Of a DNA stretch of 64,000 bases, positions 21,141 to 31,663 are shown piece after piece; position 1 is the stretch's first letter; the number at the start of each line of letters is the position of its first letter. This DNA comes from Toxorhynchites rutilus septentrionalis (taxonomy: Eukaryota > Arthropoda > Insecta > Diptera > Culicidae), in assembly GCF_029784135.1 (NCBI RefSeq), contig NC_073744.1, forward strand, positions 67,344,593-67,408,592. Direction: 5' to 3'. The notes under the pieces are model-generated. The model ran no database searches. It was not told where the DNA came from and saw only the letters and a program-made list of their open reading frames with translations. The translations under genes were made by a program, and so were the position numbers.

Positions 21141-22339
21141 TACTCATTTTATTTTCTAGTTTTTAGTATCATTAGTATATTTCTCTACAATGAAAGAATT
21201 CTATGTTTTTTGTTGATTTTTATTCCTTATTTCATTTTTTTCGGAATGTTTTCATGATGTATTCTATTAGCCTAATATTGCAAAAAATACATAGTCGACC
21301 ATTTTGTAGTGGCGACCTTTTTATATTTATGCTGTTCATAATGTAAGGTGTTCTCCAAGTCAAGTCCATTCATTGGATACACATATCCCCATCAACTTTT
21401 TTTGAGGGAATATTAAATCAGCCGCTTCAAAGCGGCAGCCGATTTTGGCATTATAGAATACGCATAATTGTAATGCTAAAACAAATAAAGGGGTGCACAA
21501 AATTTTAGAGCAAATCATCAAAAGGAAAGGAATCTTGCATTTGGTCGGTGTTATGTCAGACCGGACCATGTGGCATTTTTATGATTTCGAGAAAAACGAG
21601 CTTTGGTGCTATGAGCGGTGTTCGTTGAGTATTCAAAAAAAAATTCGACATGTTTTTTTACGTTGCACGCGTGATTTTCCAAATCTGATAAATGTGGTAT
21701 GTAGCTTATGAAATGCTTAACCTAATACAATCAACAACTACAAATTTTCAACGACTTGGTCCCCTCTGACTTAACACCGACCATTTGATACCCATATACC
21801 GAAGATGCATAGAAAAAGTAGTTGGCCATTTTGTGACTGCGGCCATCTTGGATTTGATCATCATTTTCATGATCATCTGTGTTTTACTAGTCAACTCCTT
21901 TCATTTGATACCCATACCGATAGTGGTTTGAGAGCAAATGTAGTCCGCCATTTCGTAGCGGCCTCCATCTTGGATTTTGACTGCAGAGATGAAGGTGTAC
22001 TCCAAATTTTGACTATTTTTTTGAACCACTTTGAGGTTCACCATAGGATCTATGGTAAAAAACTACTTTTCAGTTTTTTACACGCCATTCTCGATAGCGA
22101 TAGCTACAAAAAATTTGGAAAAAAAAAACTGAAAGTGCATCTTACTATGATGTATCGGGAAATATTATCAAAAAAAATTGAGTACTAAAAAAATCTTTTA
22201 AAATAGATTTTTTTTTTGGTATTAAGAGATTCAATGCTACTCTAATTCGTACTTAAATGTGTTTCTAAGTCCTTTCTACATATGTGTGATTTCCATCAGA
22301 GTTTAAATAGTGTTGCGCGAAAGAAAAAAATATATACAC
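21141..22339. repeat. Unassigned DNA with a 120-bp diverged tandem repeat
   Basis: A block of TTTGATACCCATA, then a GGCCATTTTGT core, then GCGGCCATCTTGGATTT occurs at about 21783-21860 and again at 21903-21980, 120 bp apart. A weaker fragment (GACCATTTTGTAGTGGCGACC) lies near 21297. No coding frame is recognised. Confidence 0.5.
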
Positions 22340-22900
22340 TCGACAAACAATATTAGAGGAACAGAGTGCGAGGTCTGAAATTTTAAGTGATTTTTGACAT
22401 GCTGTAACCTTGTGAAAAATCAACGCATATCAATGCGATGTACATTATTTCAAAACTACAACTATCAGGTATTAGGATATTTTACGTACATATTTTAATC
22501 TTGGTGTGTGTAGGTGTAGATGTAGTGGGCAACAATATCGGGAAGAAATGAAAAATCGATTTTTCTCAATTTTTCCATAGATTTTCTGGACTATCACATT
22601 TTTTTGTCAGCCAACTTATTAACAAATCCAATTAACCTTATCAACCAACTTTCATTTGGTTCCTAGAACGTTCCTGTAGGGCCTTCCCATACAAATATAG
22701 TTCAGTTTGAATAAAAAATAACCCCTTCCTCTTCGATGATGAATAATTCAATAAACAACCATCGCGCCGAAAATCGAAAGGCAGTGGGAGTGGGACATGC
22801 CCCTGAAATGGCAGTCCATGCAGGATAACAATGCGAAACACACCGCCAAGACCGCCAAAAAGTGGTTCCATGATAACAAGTCGACGTCATGTGACGTGAA
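22340..22900 (+). pseudogene. Tc1-like element remnant
   Basis: A left terminus of Tc1 type (ACTCGACAAACAATATTAG) starts at about 22339. At 22798-22881 the plus strand encodes MPLKWQSMQDNNAKHTAK followed by TAKKWFHDNK, which is the second-catalytic-Asp region of a Tc1 transposase (family motif QQDNDPKHT). The N-terminal half, the DPIENLW-type block and the right end are missing. A strongly deleted relic. Confidence 0.65.
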
Positions 22901-24549
22901 TTTTCTTGTTTTTATGTTTTTATCATGAATTTTAAAACGGGTCCTAATTTTTATCACGTAATTTTTTAGTTGTTAAGTATGCTTAAAACACATTTTTTAT
23001 GAATGACTATTGTTTTAATTACAGATGTTATATATTTATTCGAACAATGTAAATAAAATATTATAAATAGGTTGAAGCACTGGATTGAATTATTTTTTCT
23101 CAAAGTTTTGTCACTTTCTGTTTTTGCTTGAGCAGTGGTCTTGATGTTTCGTCCGACACTGTACATATTCTGCATACAATCTCACAATGTTCTACATCAC
23201 TCTTTTTTCAAGTAAAATTTCGACCGCAAAGGGTTGAACAGATAAACCCAACTCTATCGTTCTCAACTAGTGAATAACAGAACTAGCTTGAACTTATTCC
23301 GAGCTTAGAGAAAAAAATCATATTATCGAGTGCGAAACGATCAACAACTACTTGTCAAGTACAGAAGCGGAAAACATCTCATATTTAGGTTTTTCGAAGA
23401 ATTGAACATCGACCGGAGCACAGTCTCAGTACATAATCATCATACTAGTACCATAAACGCATGCACATGCGTTTACGCATGCGAATGCGTGTACGCATTT
23501 CATCAAAATATCACAAACGATATGACAAAGTGCATCAATTAATCATCAACATGGAGGTGTTATGATTCTCATCAACATTCCAACGTTCGACATTTTGGCA
23601 CGTTGCACATCAATCCGGGCACGGAAGGATTGCAGAGCACGCGGAGGGTGAACACTTTGTTGCATCACTACCGCATTGCACACGGGAGTATATAACAACA
23701 AGACGCATAACAGCATGAACCGGCCGAAGCCAAGGGAATCGCACATCGACTGTCGGTCTGCCAACTAGAGGCTTGGCCCTCTTCAAGAATCAACGAAAAC
23801 GACGATGCATCAGCAATGAGAGAGAGAATATACACGCTGCTGCCGGGATGCCGGTGCAATGCACCGATAATTGTCATTTTTATTTTCGTTTTTATTAGCT
23901 CACACTCCCTGCGCCATGATGCCTCTCCTCGCGGAGCATCAACAGCAGAGCGCTCTGGTGCCACATGTTCGAGCTGACTTTTGTTTTGGTTTTGTTTTTC
24001 CCTTCCGCTTTCCACTGGCGCAAAGCTTGATGCGCAATGATGCACTTGCTGCCCAACCGGCACCGGCACCAGCACCAGAGCCAGCGTTGCACACATTACG
24101 CATCCCCATCATCATCGTCATTCACGAGCATGGAGCCACCGCGCCTGGCACAGTTTAAGTCTTCGAACGTTGAACCCCTCGCAGTACATTTGCGCGTTAC
24201 TCGATTATCATGTTTTCTTTTTGGTTTTCTTTCGGAACTGCAACGAATCAGTCGGATTGACATGTGTGTGACAACGCATGTGGCTCGTTTGTTGTTTGTT
24301 CTGAGTGAAAATACAGTATAAAACAAGTTAGTAAAAGATCGAAAATCAAACCAACAAACCAACCATATAATCAAACAAATAATAATCTGATGAAGCTGCA
24401 AAGTTTCCTAAAGCCCCTCTTATCAATAACCAAAATATCTGTAAAGAAGCTTGTTTAAACTCTGTTACGCTAACCTTTCTTCATGTTGTAGTCGGTTAAC
24501 ATGAAACATGTACCAATGCATTCAAAACAAGGCAGCATCTTCAAACATA
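22901..24549. other. Unassigned; GC-rich patch at 23550-24350
   Basis: A short frame at 23330-23460 (LLVKYRSGKHLIFRFFEELN, then IDRSTVSVH) faintly resembles the first helix-turn-helix of a Tc1/maT transposase. A GCATGC-rich palindromic run lies at 23455-23500. From 23550 to 24350 the DNA is GC-rich and non-repetitive; the longest frame there (142 codons, minus strand) is low-complexity and not credible. A TATAAAA box at about 24316 could mark a promoter, without other support. Confidence 0.35.
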
Positions 24550-25071
24550 ACAGTTCGGCTGAAAAGTTCACAAGGTTGACGTCTATGTCTTGCAAAAATC
24601 TACCTGAGTATCACAAAGCAACATCTTTCAATGGATACGTGTCAAAATTTGACAGCAATCGGTCGATTGGTTCGTAAGTTACAGCATTGAGGGTGAAGCA
24701 ACTTTTGTCATTGTGAAAAAATGTAAAAATCACACATCAATGTAAATGATGACAAAATTTCATGAATTGGGCTTCGAATTGCCTCAGCATCCACCGTATT
24801 CTCCAGATCTGGCCCCCGCGACTATTTTCTGTTCGCAGACCTGAATAGAATGCTCGCTGGCAAGAAATTTAGGACCGATAATGAAGTGATTACCGAAACC
24901 GAGGTCTATTTTGGAAGAACCGAAACAGTACTATAAAAATGATATCGAAAAGTTACAAGATCGCTATAATCGCTGTATCGCCCTCGAAGGCAATTATGTT
25001 GAATAATAAAATTGAATTTTGTAAAAAAAATATTTTACTGTGTTACCTTATAAACTTTTCAGCCGAATTGT
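24550..25071 (+). mobile_element. Internally deleted mariner (522 bp)
   Basis: Inverted ends ACAGTTCGGCTGAAAAGTT (left) and ACAATTCGGCTGAAAAGTT (right, inverted), flanked by TA at 24548-24549 and 25072-25073. At about 24745-25005 it encodes the C-terminal end of a mariner transposase: MTKFHELGFELPQHPPYSPD, LNRMLAGKKF, DRYNRCIALEGNYVE in shifting frames. The Ser and Asp after PPYSPDLAP are damaged. The N-terminal two thirds are deleted, so it is a MITE-like derivative. Confidence 0.88.
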
Positions 25072-25240
25072 TATGGTTTGAATGTTAACATATGATGAAT
25101 CCTCCAATATGCTTCTACATTGATTTCGCTAGCACTCGTTGACCAACCCCGTGTTCACGGGTACACTAGCAGTTTGCCATTCGTTTACAATACGAATATG
25201 AATGACGTCGTCATGCAAGTGCAATCCCCCGAAATATATT

Positions 25241-25625
25241 GGGCCTGATTCTCGAATACACTTCACGGTGGAAACGAAATAATCGGCACGCCATTTAACT
25301 ACGTTTTACGAGTTAGTGAAGTGTCGAAGATGATAATGAGTTTTAAGGCAGAATGAGCACTTTTCAAATAAAAAATCATTAATGAAAATTAACTTCTTCG
25401 TATCAAACTGGTATTCAATGTGAGTGGAAAACTTTGTTTTCTTCATGTGACATAAGAATTCCATATAAAAATTTCATCTGAAGATAACTTGATATTATAA
25501 TGATAAGTTTAGTGGGAAACTAATCTCGTATCCAGATGTCGACACCGTACCGTTGTCATCGCGGAAACGTTTCATACCGTTTCCACCGTGAAGTGTGTTC
25601 GGAGTGTATTCGAGAATCAGACCCA
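25241..25625. mobile_element. 385-bp MITE
   Basis: Inverted ends GGGCCTGATTCTCGAATACA (left) and GGGTCTGATTCTCGAATACA (right, inverted), continuing into CTTCACGGTGGAAACG on both sides. ATT flanks both ends, a possible 3-bp duplication. Non-coding. Confidence 0.75.
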
Positions 25626-25654
25626 TTACCTTATCCACATTGACAAATGTACAG

Positions 25655-25911
25655 CAAGGCACCTATAAGTATATCCCAAGGTGGGCCAACCTGCTAAACC
25701 ACTCTTCAGCCATCTTGGAAGTCTACTGTGTTTTGTTTGTAAACAAAACACAATACGCTAGTGCCGAAGCTCGCTCGTGATCAGTCTGTCTCTTTCACGC
25801 TACAAGCAAATAATTCTACTTCTGCTTTCTTCCGTACTGTGTTCATATACCTCCCCTAACCAACATAGTGACGAAACGGCCTCACCTTGGGATATATTTC
25901 TAGGCGCCTTG
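25655..25911. mobile_element. 257-bp hAT-like MITE
   Basis: Inverted ends CAAGGCACCTATAAGTATAT and CAAGGCGCCTAGAAATATAT, continuing CCCAAGGTG on both sides. An exact 8-bp duplication ATGTACAG flanks it (25647-25654 and 25912-25919). The length of the duplication and the CAAGG start suggest hAT mobilisation. Non-coding, with a GTTTTGTTTGTAAACAAAAC palindrome inside (about 25730-25750). Confidence 0.88.
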
Positions 25912-25919
25912 ATGTACAG

Positions 25920-27519
25920 GATGGCAAAGGTTGCCTGTCAGTGTTATTTGTCACAACGTTTCTCTTGTACTGTTTTATTTACCGATATGTGCGTGTTTTT
26001 AATACCAGATTGTTTGACAGATGCGTTTTGGAGCATTGTTTGCTTTGTTTACGCTATAATCATGGACGCAAAACGAAAGCTGGTAGTAGATTTAAATTTG
26101 AAGAAATTTAGACCGTGTGATATTTTGGACGGTTCAAACACATAGTCTTCCGAAAAACACATACACATGTCCACGCGATGTGAAAATTCCATGTTTTTGT
26201 TTGAATTCGAACATGATTCTCGCTAGTGTTGAGTGTCTATCCCCAACACGAACAATGATACACAAACATAGACATGTGAAAACAAACACGATGTTCATAA
26301 TTCAAGAACATCATGTACAAACATATCACCCGATGTCGCAGTATTCATTGCTTTCGTTTCGTTTCTTTTCATACACGGAAAGAAATTATTCATCCCAAAA
26401 CATTTCTTCGTAGAATACTTTTTCACAGAAACGAACTTGAAATTTAGTTCGCATTTCAAAAATTGCACGAACTAAGAGACTATAAGTTCATGCACCAGAA
26501 TATATATTTTTATTAAGGCTCATATGGCGTCAGCCTAACGGGGCCGGGAGTTCAATATTTTGACAATATTTGCTTACAACTATGTTAGTAATATGTAACC
26601 GATTACTCACGGTTGGCTCGAGGTTAGTATTACAAGTGTTCTCATAATTGGGATGTTGCCGTCTCCAGTGCTCTGTACGTGTGCCCGACATGGAATACTT
26701 CCTATTGGGATGCAGCTGACCATTAATCAGCAACGCCCCCCTAGTCTGCACCCCATATCTAGCGTGGTGCATCTTTTTCGACTCGAGGAATCCAGGATAA
26801 AATGATCACTAGTCGGCGCAATCATCAGCTCGTGTAGAGTTGTCATGAGCGGTACAACCTTTGGCTCTTGTTGAATCATCAGTGGACTGCACAACCTTCG
26901 GCCCGTGTATCTGTAAAGAGTGTGTGTATGTATTGCCGCGACTAAGTAAAAGTTTGTAGATCGTTCATGCACATTTTGCAAGTCTGATTAATTAATCCTT
27001 GGTTTCGTTCAAAGAAAACATTCTCTGAATAGAAAGAAGCTTTCTATTTTATTTTTATTTTTTTGCGTGCATGTTGGCAATTAAAGTCTGGAGAGCCGAC
27101 TGCATAGCGGGCGACGTCGTACAAATGCTGACCAAAAAAATAAATACCCAAAAATTAGTTTTAGATGCAACCTTCAGCGGCACACAGCAGAACCAGCAGA
27201 GAAATTTCAGCGGCTTAAACACACCATTAATTTCTCGATGTTATCACAAACTGAATGAAGGAAAAAACTAAATGCTACACTTACACTACACTACATATGC
27301 TATGTGTGCATGCGATTGCACACCACGCGTTGAGTGGTGATGGTGTGGTGTCCGATTCGCTTCTTCTACTCTACGCACTGCCGGTGCTTGGGGTGAAAAT
27401 GCAAGAGAAACTGTACACCATGTTCGAACATCATGTGAAACATTGGGATTAAACATCGTATGTCCAAACATACCACGAATACAAACATGTCACATTTTCT
27501 AACATAGGTACGAAAATAT
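25920..27519. other. No gene recognised
   Basis: A GC-richer block at 26510-26960 starts after an A/T run (TTTTTATTAAGGCTCATATGG) and might be the 5' or 3' end of an unidentified retroelement on the minus strand; the frames there have no recognised domain. Several CATGTTTG/ACAAACATG motifs recur at 26170-26330 and 27430-27540. Confidence 0.35.
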
Positions 27520-27520
27520 C

Positions 27521-27965
27521 ATGTTTGTACTCAAATACAAAACTGTGAACAGCAGCGTGGACATGTTTATTCCGGACGCAGTGTTTTTTGTGAAACATGG
27601 AAGACTGCACATAGGTGTGAACGGGAGATTCATCTTCCGCACCATAAAAAGATACAAGGAGACGGATATGTATAAAGTCCACCAGAGGCATGGGCATCAC
27701 CCAACGGCTAGAACCAAAATGATGGTGAAACGCTTAAGGGAACGAATTCGTCGGAATACGACACAATCATGGCGAGCGATGGCCAAGGATCCGAATATTT
27801 CCCATAAATCGATCCAGAACATAATCACACATGGTTTGAAACTTAAAGCGTATAAAAAACGACGAGTTCACGGAGTAACGAAGAAGCAAAAGAAGGCTAG
27901 AGTGATTCGAAGTAAGTAAGGAGTTGATGCAGCGGCACGTTGATTGTGATATTTTCTTTATCGTT
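27521..27965 (+). pseudogene. Tc1-like transposase, N-terminal fragment
   Basis: The frame 27521-27919 contains FIFRTIKRYKETDMYKVHQR, then KMMVKRLRERIRRN, MAKDPNISHKSIQNII and KKRRVHGVTKKQKKARVIRS. This is the paired helix-turn-helix region and following linker of a Tc1-like transposase. After a stop the frame continues MQRHVDCDIFF and then ends at a sequence shared with 61141-61190. No catalytic residue remains. Confidence 0.8.
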
Positions 27966-28015
27966 AAAAAAGACGGGTGGGTAATGTCGGGGACATAATC
28001 GGAGTGACGTAGGAC
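27966..28015. repeat. Element end shared with 61141-61190
   Basis: GACGGGTGGGTAATGTCGGG and GACATAATCGGAG occur here and, inverted, at about 61141-61190. It looks like the terminus of a dispersed element that joined or truncated the Tc1 fragment. Confidence 0.45.
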
Positions 28016-28148
28016 TATACAAAGGGGACAGCTTTTGTTAAATATATATTTTAAATATATTGTTTTATTTTCTTCTCCTACTTGAATACCTACCTATCTA
28101 CCTGAAAAATGGATTAGTTTACTGTTTCCTTTTTATGAATATGTTGAT

Positions 28149-28164
28149 GGTTCTGAAAAGAACC
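28149..28164 (-). promoter_or_regulatory. Histone mRNA 3' stem-loop (perfect)
   Basis: The minus strand reads GGTTCTTTTCAGAACC: a perfect 6-bp stem with a TTTC loop, the consensus that directs cleavage of polyadenylation-independent histone mRNAs. Confidence 0.85.
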
Positions 28165-28635
28165 TTTGGTGTTGTGTTTTTGTTATCACTCGATATTCCC
28201 ATCTTGTTCGGTTAAACCTTCCTGTTTAGCTATTGCGTTTGCCACTCGCCACAGCTTTCACAGTTGGAAAATTTCTTCCCATCCAGCTTGTGACATATTG
28301 TTCAGTAAATTACATTTAATGCGACGTACCGGAGAAATACTTTGCCACTCACTGAAACTAATTGTTGCCTTGATGAGCGCCGAACCGAAGCTGCTCTGTT
28401 CTTGATACGTGTTTTCTGATTGTCGTGAGCAGCTTTGCAAGCCAACTCGAGCACTCCGACGGCCGAAACTCTATAATCGCTGTTAGGTATACTGGTGCTC
28501 CGGCACTAATCCGTTCGGCCTAGTTACCCTTGCGGAGCAATCAGTGAATGCGACCAACAGGGAACTGGAGACCTGCACGATTCGAGTGGGACTTTGCCTT
28601 TCCCTTAACTTGTCCTCCTTTGTTACGTCCACGAT
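28149..28635 (-). pseudogene. H2A: Histone H2A pseudogene, copy 1
   Basis: From about 28632 the minus strand reads [29 protein letters not shown], stop, LLRKGN, stop, AERISAGAPVYL, then, after a frameshift, VGVLELACKAAHDNQKTRI, which follows replication-dependent H2A almost residue for residue to about position 80. An Arg and a Tyr codon are stops, and the start codon is lost (ATGTCTGGACGT has become ATCGTGGACGT). The C-terminal third is strongly diverged. A TATA-like TATAAAACAC lies upstream at about 28706-28715 and a histone 3' stem-loop downstream at 28149-28164. Core nucleosome protein in origin, now dead. Confidence 0.9.
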
Positions 28636-28871
28636 GCCGATGCTGTACAACCACACGGGTTTACGGTTTGAAAGAAAATAAGATATTTTTTTGGGGTCCG
28701 CGTGTTTTATACTCTAGCGGTACACACTCACAGGATAGAGACAAATCGGCAGACTCAGCCAGAGGGGCGAGTCCAACGAGACGAACGAATGAGCGTTAAA
28801 AGGGAGCGATGGCAAAAAAATACATTCATTACGATTTGTTCGCTCGTTGGATTCACATGCAGGCTAAAAAG

Positions 28872-28911
28872 GGTCCTTTTGAGGATCACAAAATTATCTT
28901 CAATCTAAAGA
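28872..28911 (+). promoter_or_regulatory. Histone-type 3' stem-loop and downstream element
   Basis: The plus strand reads GGTCCTTTTGAGGATC (5 pairs and one G-T, loop TTTG), then ACAAA and, about 15 bp on, CTAAAGAGTTT, which resembles the purine-rich histone downstream element. It points in the opposite sense to the H2A copies. It could be the 3' end of a neighbouring histone gene (H2B is usual) whose coding part is gone. Weaker than the other two loops. Confidence 0.45.
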
Positions 28912-29110
28912 GTTTATTGTTTTGTTATCACTCGATATCCCCATCTTGTTCGGCTAAACCTTTCTGTTTAGCGATTGCATTTGCCACTCGCCACAGCTTT
29001 CACAGTTGGAAAATTTCTTCCCATCCAGCTTGTGACATATTTTACAGTAAATTACATTCAATGGCACGTCGCATTACCACCACTCAGTATCGGATTGGAG
29101 GTAATTTTAA
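28912..29110 (-). pseudogene. Partial third copy of the H2A 3' region
   Basis: 28920-29070 is about 90% identical by eye to 28183-28330, the 3' part of H2A copy 1 (TTTGCCACTCGCCACAGCTT, then TTGGAAAATTTCTTCCCATC). It stops before the conserved N-terminal histone region. It is a direct repeat within the cluster. Confidence 0.6.
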
Positions 29111-29119
29111 CTGTAATTG

Positions 29120-29400
29120 AACATTTGCGATGACAGTGGTACAGTGTCGACTTTCAATGTGGGGTCATAATTTGGACCCCGAACTCTATGTTTACAAAAA
29201 TGTCCAACTAAATATGTCGCATCACAGGTCCGTCCAATTAGCTAAATGTCGAGATAAGTGTAAATTACTGTACTTTCAATCTAGAAGCGATTTAAGAATT
29301 GGTGAAAATCAATAAGCTCAGAACAACTGCCAAATTCACATACTCATCATATCATGGCAAACAAATTATGAAAAAATCAATTTGTGTTTTATTATTATTT
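29120..29400. other. Spacer between histone relics
   Basis: Contains GGGGTC-ATAATTTG-GACCCC (29159-29179), a 6-bp hairpin, and GGTACAGTGTCGAC, also present near 38408. No gene. Confidence 0.4.
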
Positions 29401-29461
29401 TGGATATTGTTTTAGAAAGCATTGAACTGTATTTCCTAAACTCTTTTTTGGAAGGTTTAAT

Positions 29462-29477
29462 GGCCCTGAAAAGCGCC
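29462..29477 (-). promoter_or_regulatory. Histone 3' stem-loop, one mismatch
   Basis: The minus strand reads GGCGCTTTTCAGGGCC: canonical loop and flanks, with one G-G mismatch in the stem. AAAAAAGAGTTT follows about 18 bases downstream as a plausible histone downstream element. Confidence 0.78.
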
Positions 29478-29909
29478 TTGTTTTATGGAATGGTTCCAAT
29501 TTAGAAAACTTAGTACTCGTGGTTTTGAAAAAAAAACCATTTCGAACGCCCTCGATGCCGCCTTGTTCTGGATTTGCCACCAAAGCAGTTTGTATAAAGA
29601 ACAAAATTTTTTCTTCTGCTACCTGATGCCGTTTTGCGATTGCGTTTGCCACTCGCCACTCGCTGCAATTGCCTGTTGTTGTCTTGATGTGTTCTGTTCT
29701 GAATGCGGTTTTTCTTATCGTCGCGAGCTGCTTTACCAGCCAACTCGATCACTTCGGCGGCCGAAACTATATAACGCCGGCTAGGTGGACTGGTGCACTG
29801 GTACTAACGCGCTCGGCCTAGCTACCCTTGCGGGGAACTCCAGATCAACACGATTCGAGCGGGATTTTGCCTTTCCCTTCACTTTTCCTCCTTTACCATG
29901 TCCAGACAT
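29462..29909 (-). pseudogene. H2A: Histone H2A pseudogene, copy 2
   Basis: Starts with an intact ATG (29909): MSGHGKGGKVKGKAKSRSNR then VDLEFP, then a deletion removes the VGRIHRLL region. With frame changes the match resumes as RKGSYAERVSTSAPVHLAGV and EVIELAGKAARDDKKNRI. The C-terminal third is diverged (an EQGGI segment may match AQGGV). Upstream on the minus strand lie CTTAAAAATCC (about 30000-30010) as a degenerate TATA box and a leader with CATTCAAACCGT also present in copy 1. A stem-loop ends the unit at 29462-29477. Confidence 0.88.
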
Positions 29910-30221
29910 GGCTGCTTGGGTTGGTTTGTTGATGTGTTGTGATGCGAACCGATGTGGTGTACGGTTTGAATGAGAATGATCGTTACGGCAGCGGAGCGGG
30001 GATTTTTAAGCTGACTGGCTGGCTCGAGAATTACGCATGTGTGAGACTGCGACCAATGTTTCGTTAATTTTTTTCTTTTTCCTTTCCAATCGTGCTTCAT
30101 TCTATTTCGCTGCTGCTCTGGTTGCCCGTTTTGGTCGGTACGATTCGAGGAGCACAAAATGGACCAATAAAAAATGGGCACATAGTGCATTTTGACAATG
30201 CTTGATATTTCAGAATTATTC
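29910..30221. other. H2A 5' flank and unassigned DNA
   Basis: 29910-30050 is the 5' leader and promoter region of H2A copy 2. The rest shows no gene. Confidence 0.4.
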
Positions 30222-30440
30222 AATTATTTATCTCAAGAAAAATGAAATGTTATTCGTTATGATAGATGCGTAGATATATTTCCTATCAATTGATGCAAAA
30301 ACCTTTGCGATCTATTGAGAAATGCTCGAGTTATAAGCGTTCCAAATCTTGCATTTTTTCTTACTTGTTCAGTGCCTAGATTTCCATTTCACCCCCTATA
30401 TCTTCCGGTTAGACGTAGTCCTACGTCAAAATGTTTCTGT
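30222..30440 (+). repeat. Dispersed repeat with GTAGTCCTACGTCA terminus, copy 2
   Basis: Aligns end to end with 50240-50465: GATAGATGCGTAGA-ATAT, CCTATCAATTGATGCAAA, GAGTTATAAGCG, and the palindromic terminus ACGTAGTCCTACGT at about 30413-30427. Confidence 0.8.
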
Positions 30441-30466
30441 TGCAAGATACTCACAATCAACAGAAT

Positions 30467-30945
30467 GATAGAGCAGCGAATCTTGCTGATGTTCCCAAAA
30501 ATAAATTGGGAGTGAGGGTGATGGTATGGGGTGGAATTTAACAAAATGTCAAGCTCCACTACTTTTTATCGAGTCTGGAGTGGAAACCAATTCTAATCAC
30601 TAGATAATGAGCATTTTTTTGAAGAACCACTTGTTACTCCATCAACGTTGATTCTAGATGGAAATTACCGTTTTCAACGAGATTCTGCCCCTTCTCATCA
30701 ATCGGAAGCAATACAAGAGTGGTGTCGCCAAAATTTGCCCCATTCCATATCCTCACAAGAATAGCCTGCCTCATTACCAGATCTAAATCCTTTGGATTAC
30801 TTTGCATGGGGATACATGCTCAGTAAAATTGTTAGCACAAAAGGTCACACTATTGAAACTTTCAAGAAACTCTTGATCAATATTTGAGATAATATGTCTC
30901 GAGAAATGGTGCGTGTCAACGTTTACGGCTGGTTATAAAAAAAAA
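30467..30945 (+). pseudogene. maT-like (DD37D) transposase fragment
   Basis: The plus strand reads KNKLGVRVMVWGGI, then after damage FQRDSAPSHQSEAIQEWCRQ, NLPHS, a stop, LPDLNPLDYFAWGYMLSKIV and GHTIETFKKLLINI. From the Asp of RDSAP to the Asp of PLDYF there are 37 residues, the DD37D (maT-type) spacing. The N-terminal half with the first Asp is absent and several stops occur. Inactive. Confidence 0.82.
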
Positions 30946-31659
30946 GAATTTCTAGTTCTAGCTGAGGTTGTGCTAAAGACGGACACACTAAGTAAACGTT
31001 GATTTTTATTCGTGAATTTCACAAAAAAAAATATAGCTATCTCATCAGAAATTGATAGTCTAAATCTCTTTTCAACATAAAAATTTGTCTTTGAGGCAGA
31101 AATTTTGAAAAATAAAATTGATAAAATAAGATCGAGTGGGGAAAAACGGACGCTTGGCGGGAAAGATGGACACTAACTGAAAATTTAAGTTTATGTACTC
31201 CATAAGTTTTGGAGGTCTTCAAATATGCCAAAAATATGATCTAACAAAAAGGCTATACTAAAATCACCTAGAAGGGCTTGTAATTTTTCTCATTTTTTCA
31301 TGTCTACAATAGTTTCCGGCATTCGGAATGATATGTGGTTGCATTTGCAAATGTAGTTATTGGGCAACTGTTAATAAAAGAAGGAAGATATTCAAATTGT
31401 TTTAAAAAACATAATGTTAGTCTTTAGTCGGTGGAGTGTCCGTTTCACCCGACATGATCAGTATTAAATTTTCATCAATACTTCTGGAGTAAAAATGAGA
31501 AAACTTCACCGCTGATTCGATAAACTGCAAGAGAAGTGATTGTAAAACATCCACGTAACGAAAAATACCCCAAAAAATTACAAGTAAATCCTTATTTTCT
31601 GCAGACGAAAATTTACATAGAGCTGCTCTTTGTAGATTACTTTTTTGTTTGATCAACTA
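30946..31659. other. No gene recognised
   Basis: AT-rich. GGACACACTAAG at 30980 and GTGTCCGTTT at 31436 hint at short inverted ends of a small element, not demonstrated. Confidence 0.35.
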
Positions 31660-31663
31660 TTGA

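Noticed and set aside
23668..24096. 142-codon minus-strand open frame
   Set aside because: Low-complexity, no recognised domain, other frames are also open in the same GC-rich patch. Not supported as a gene.
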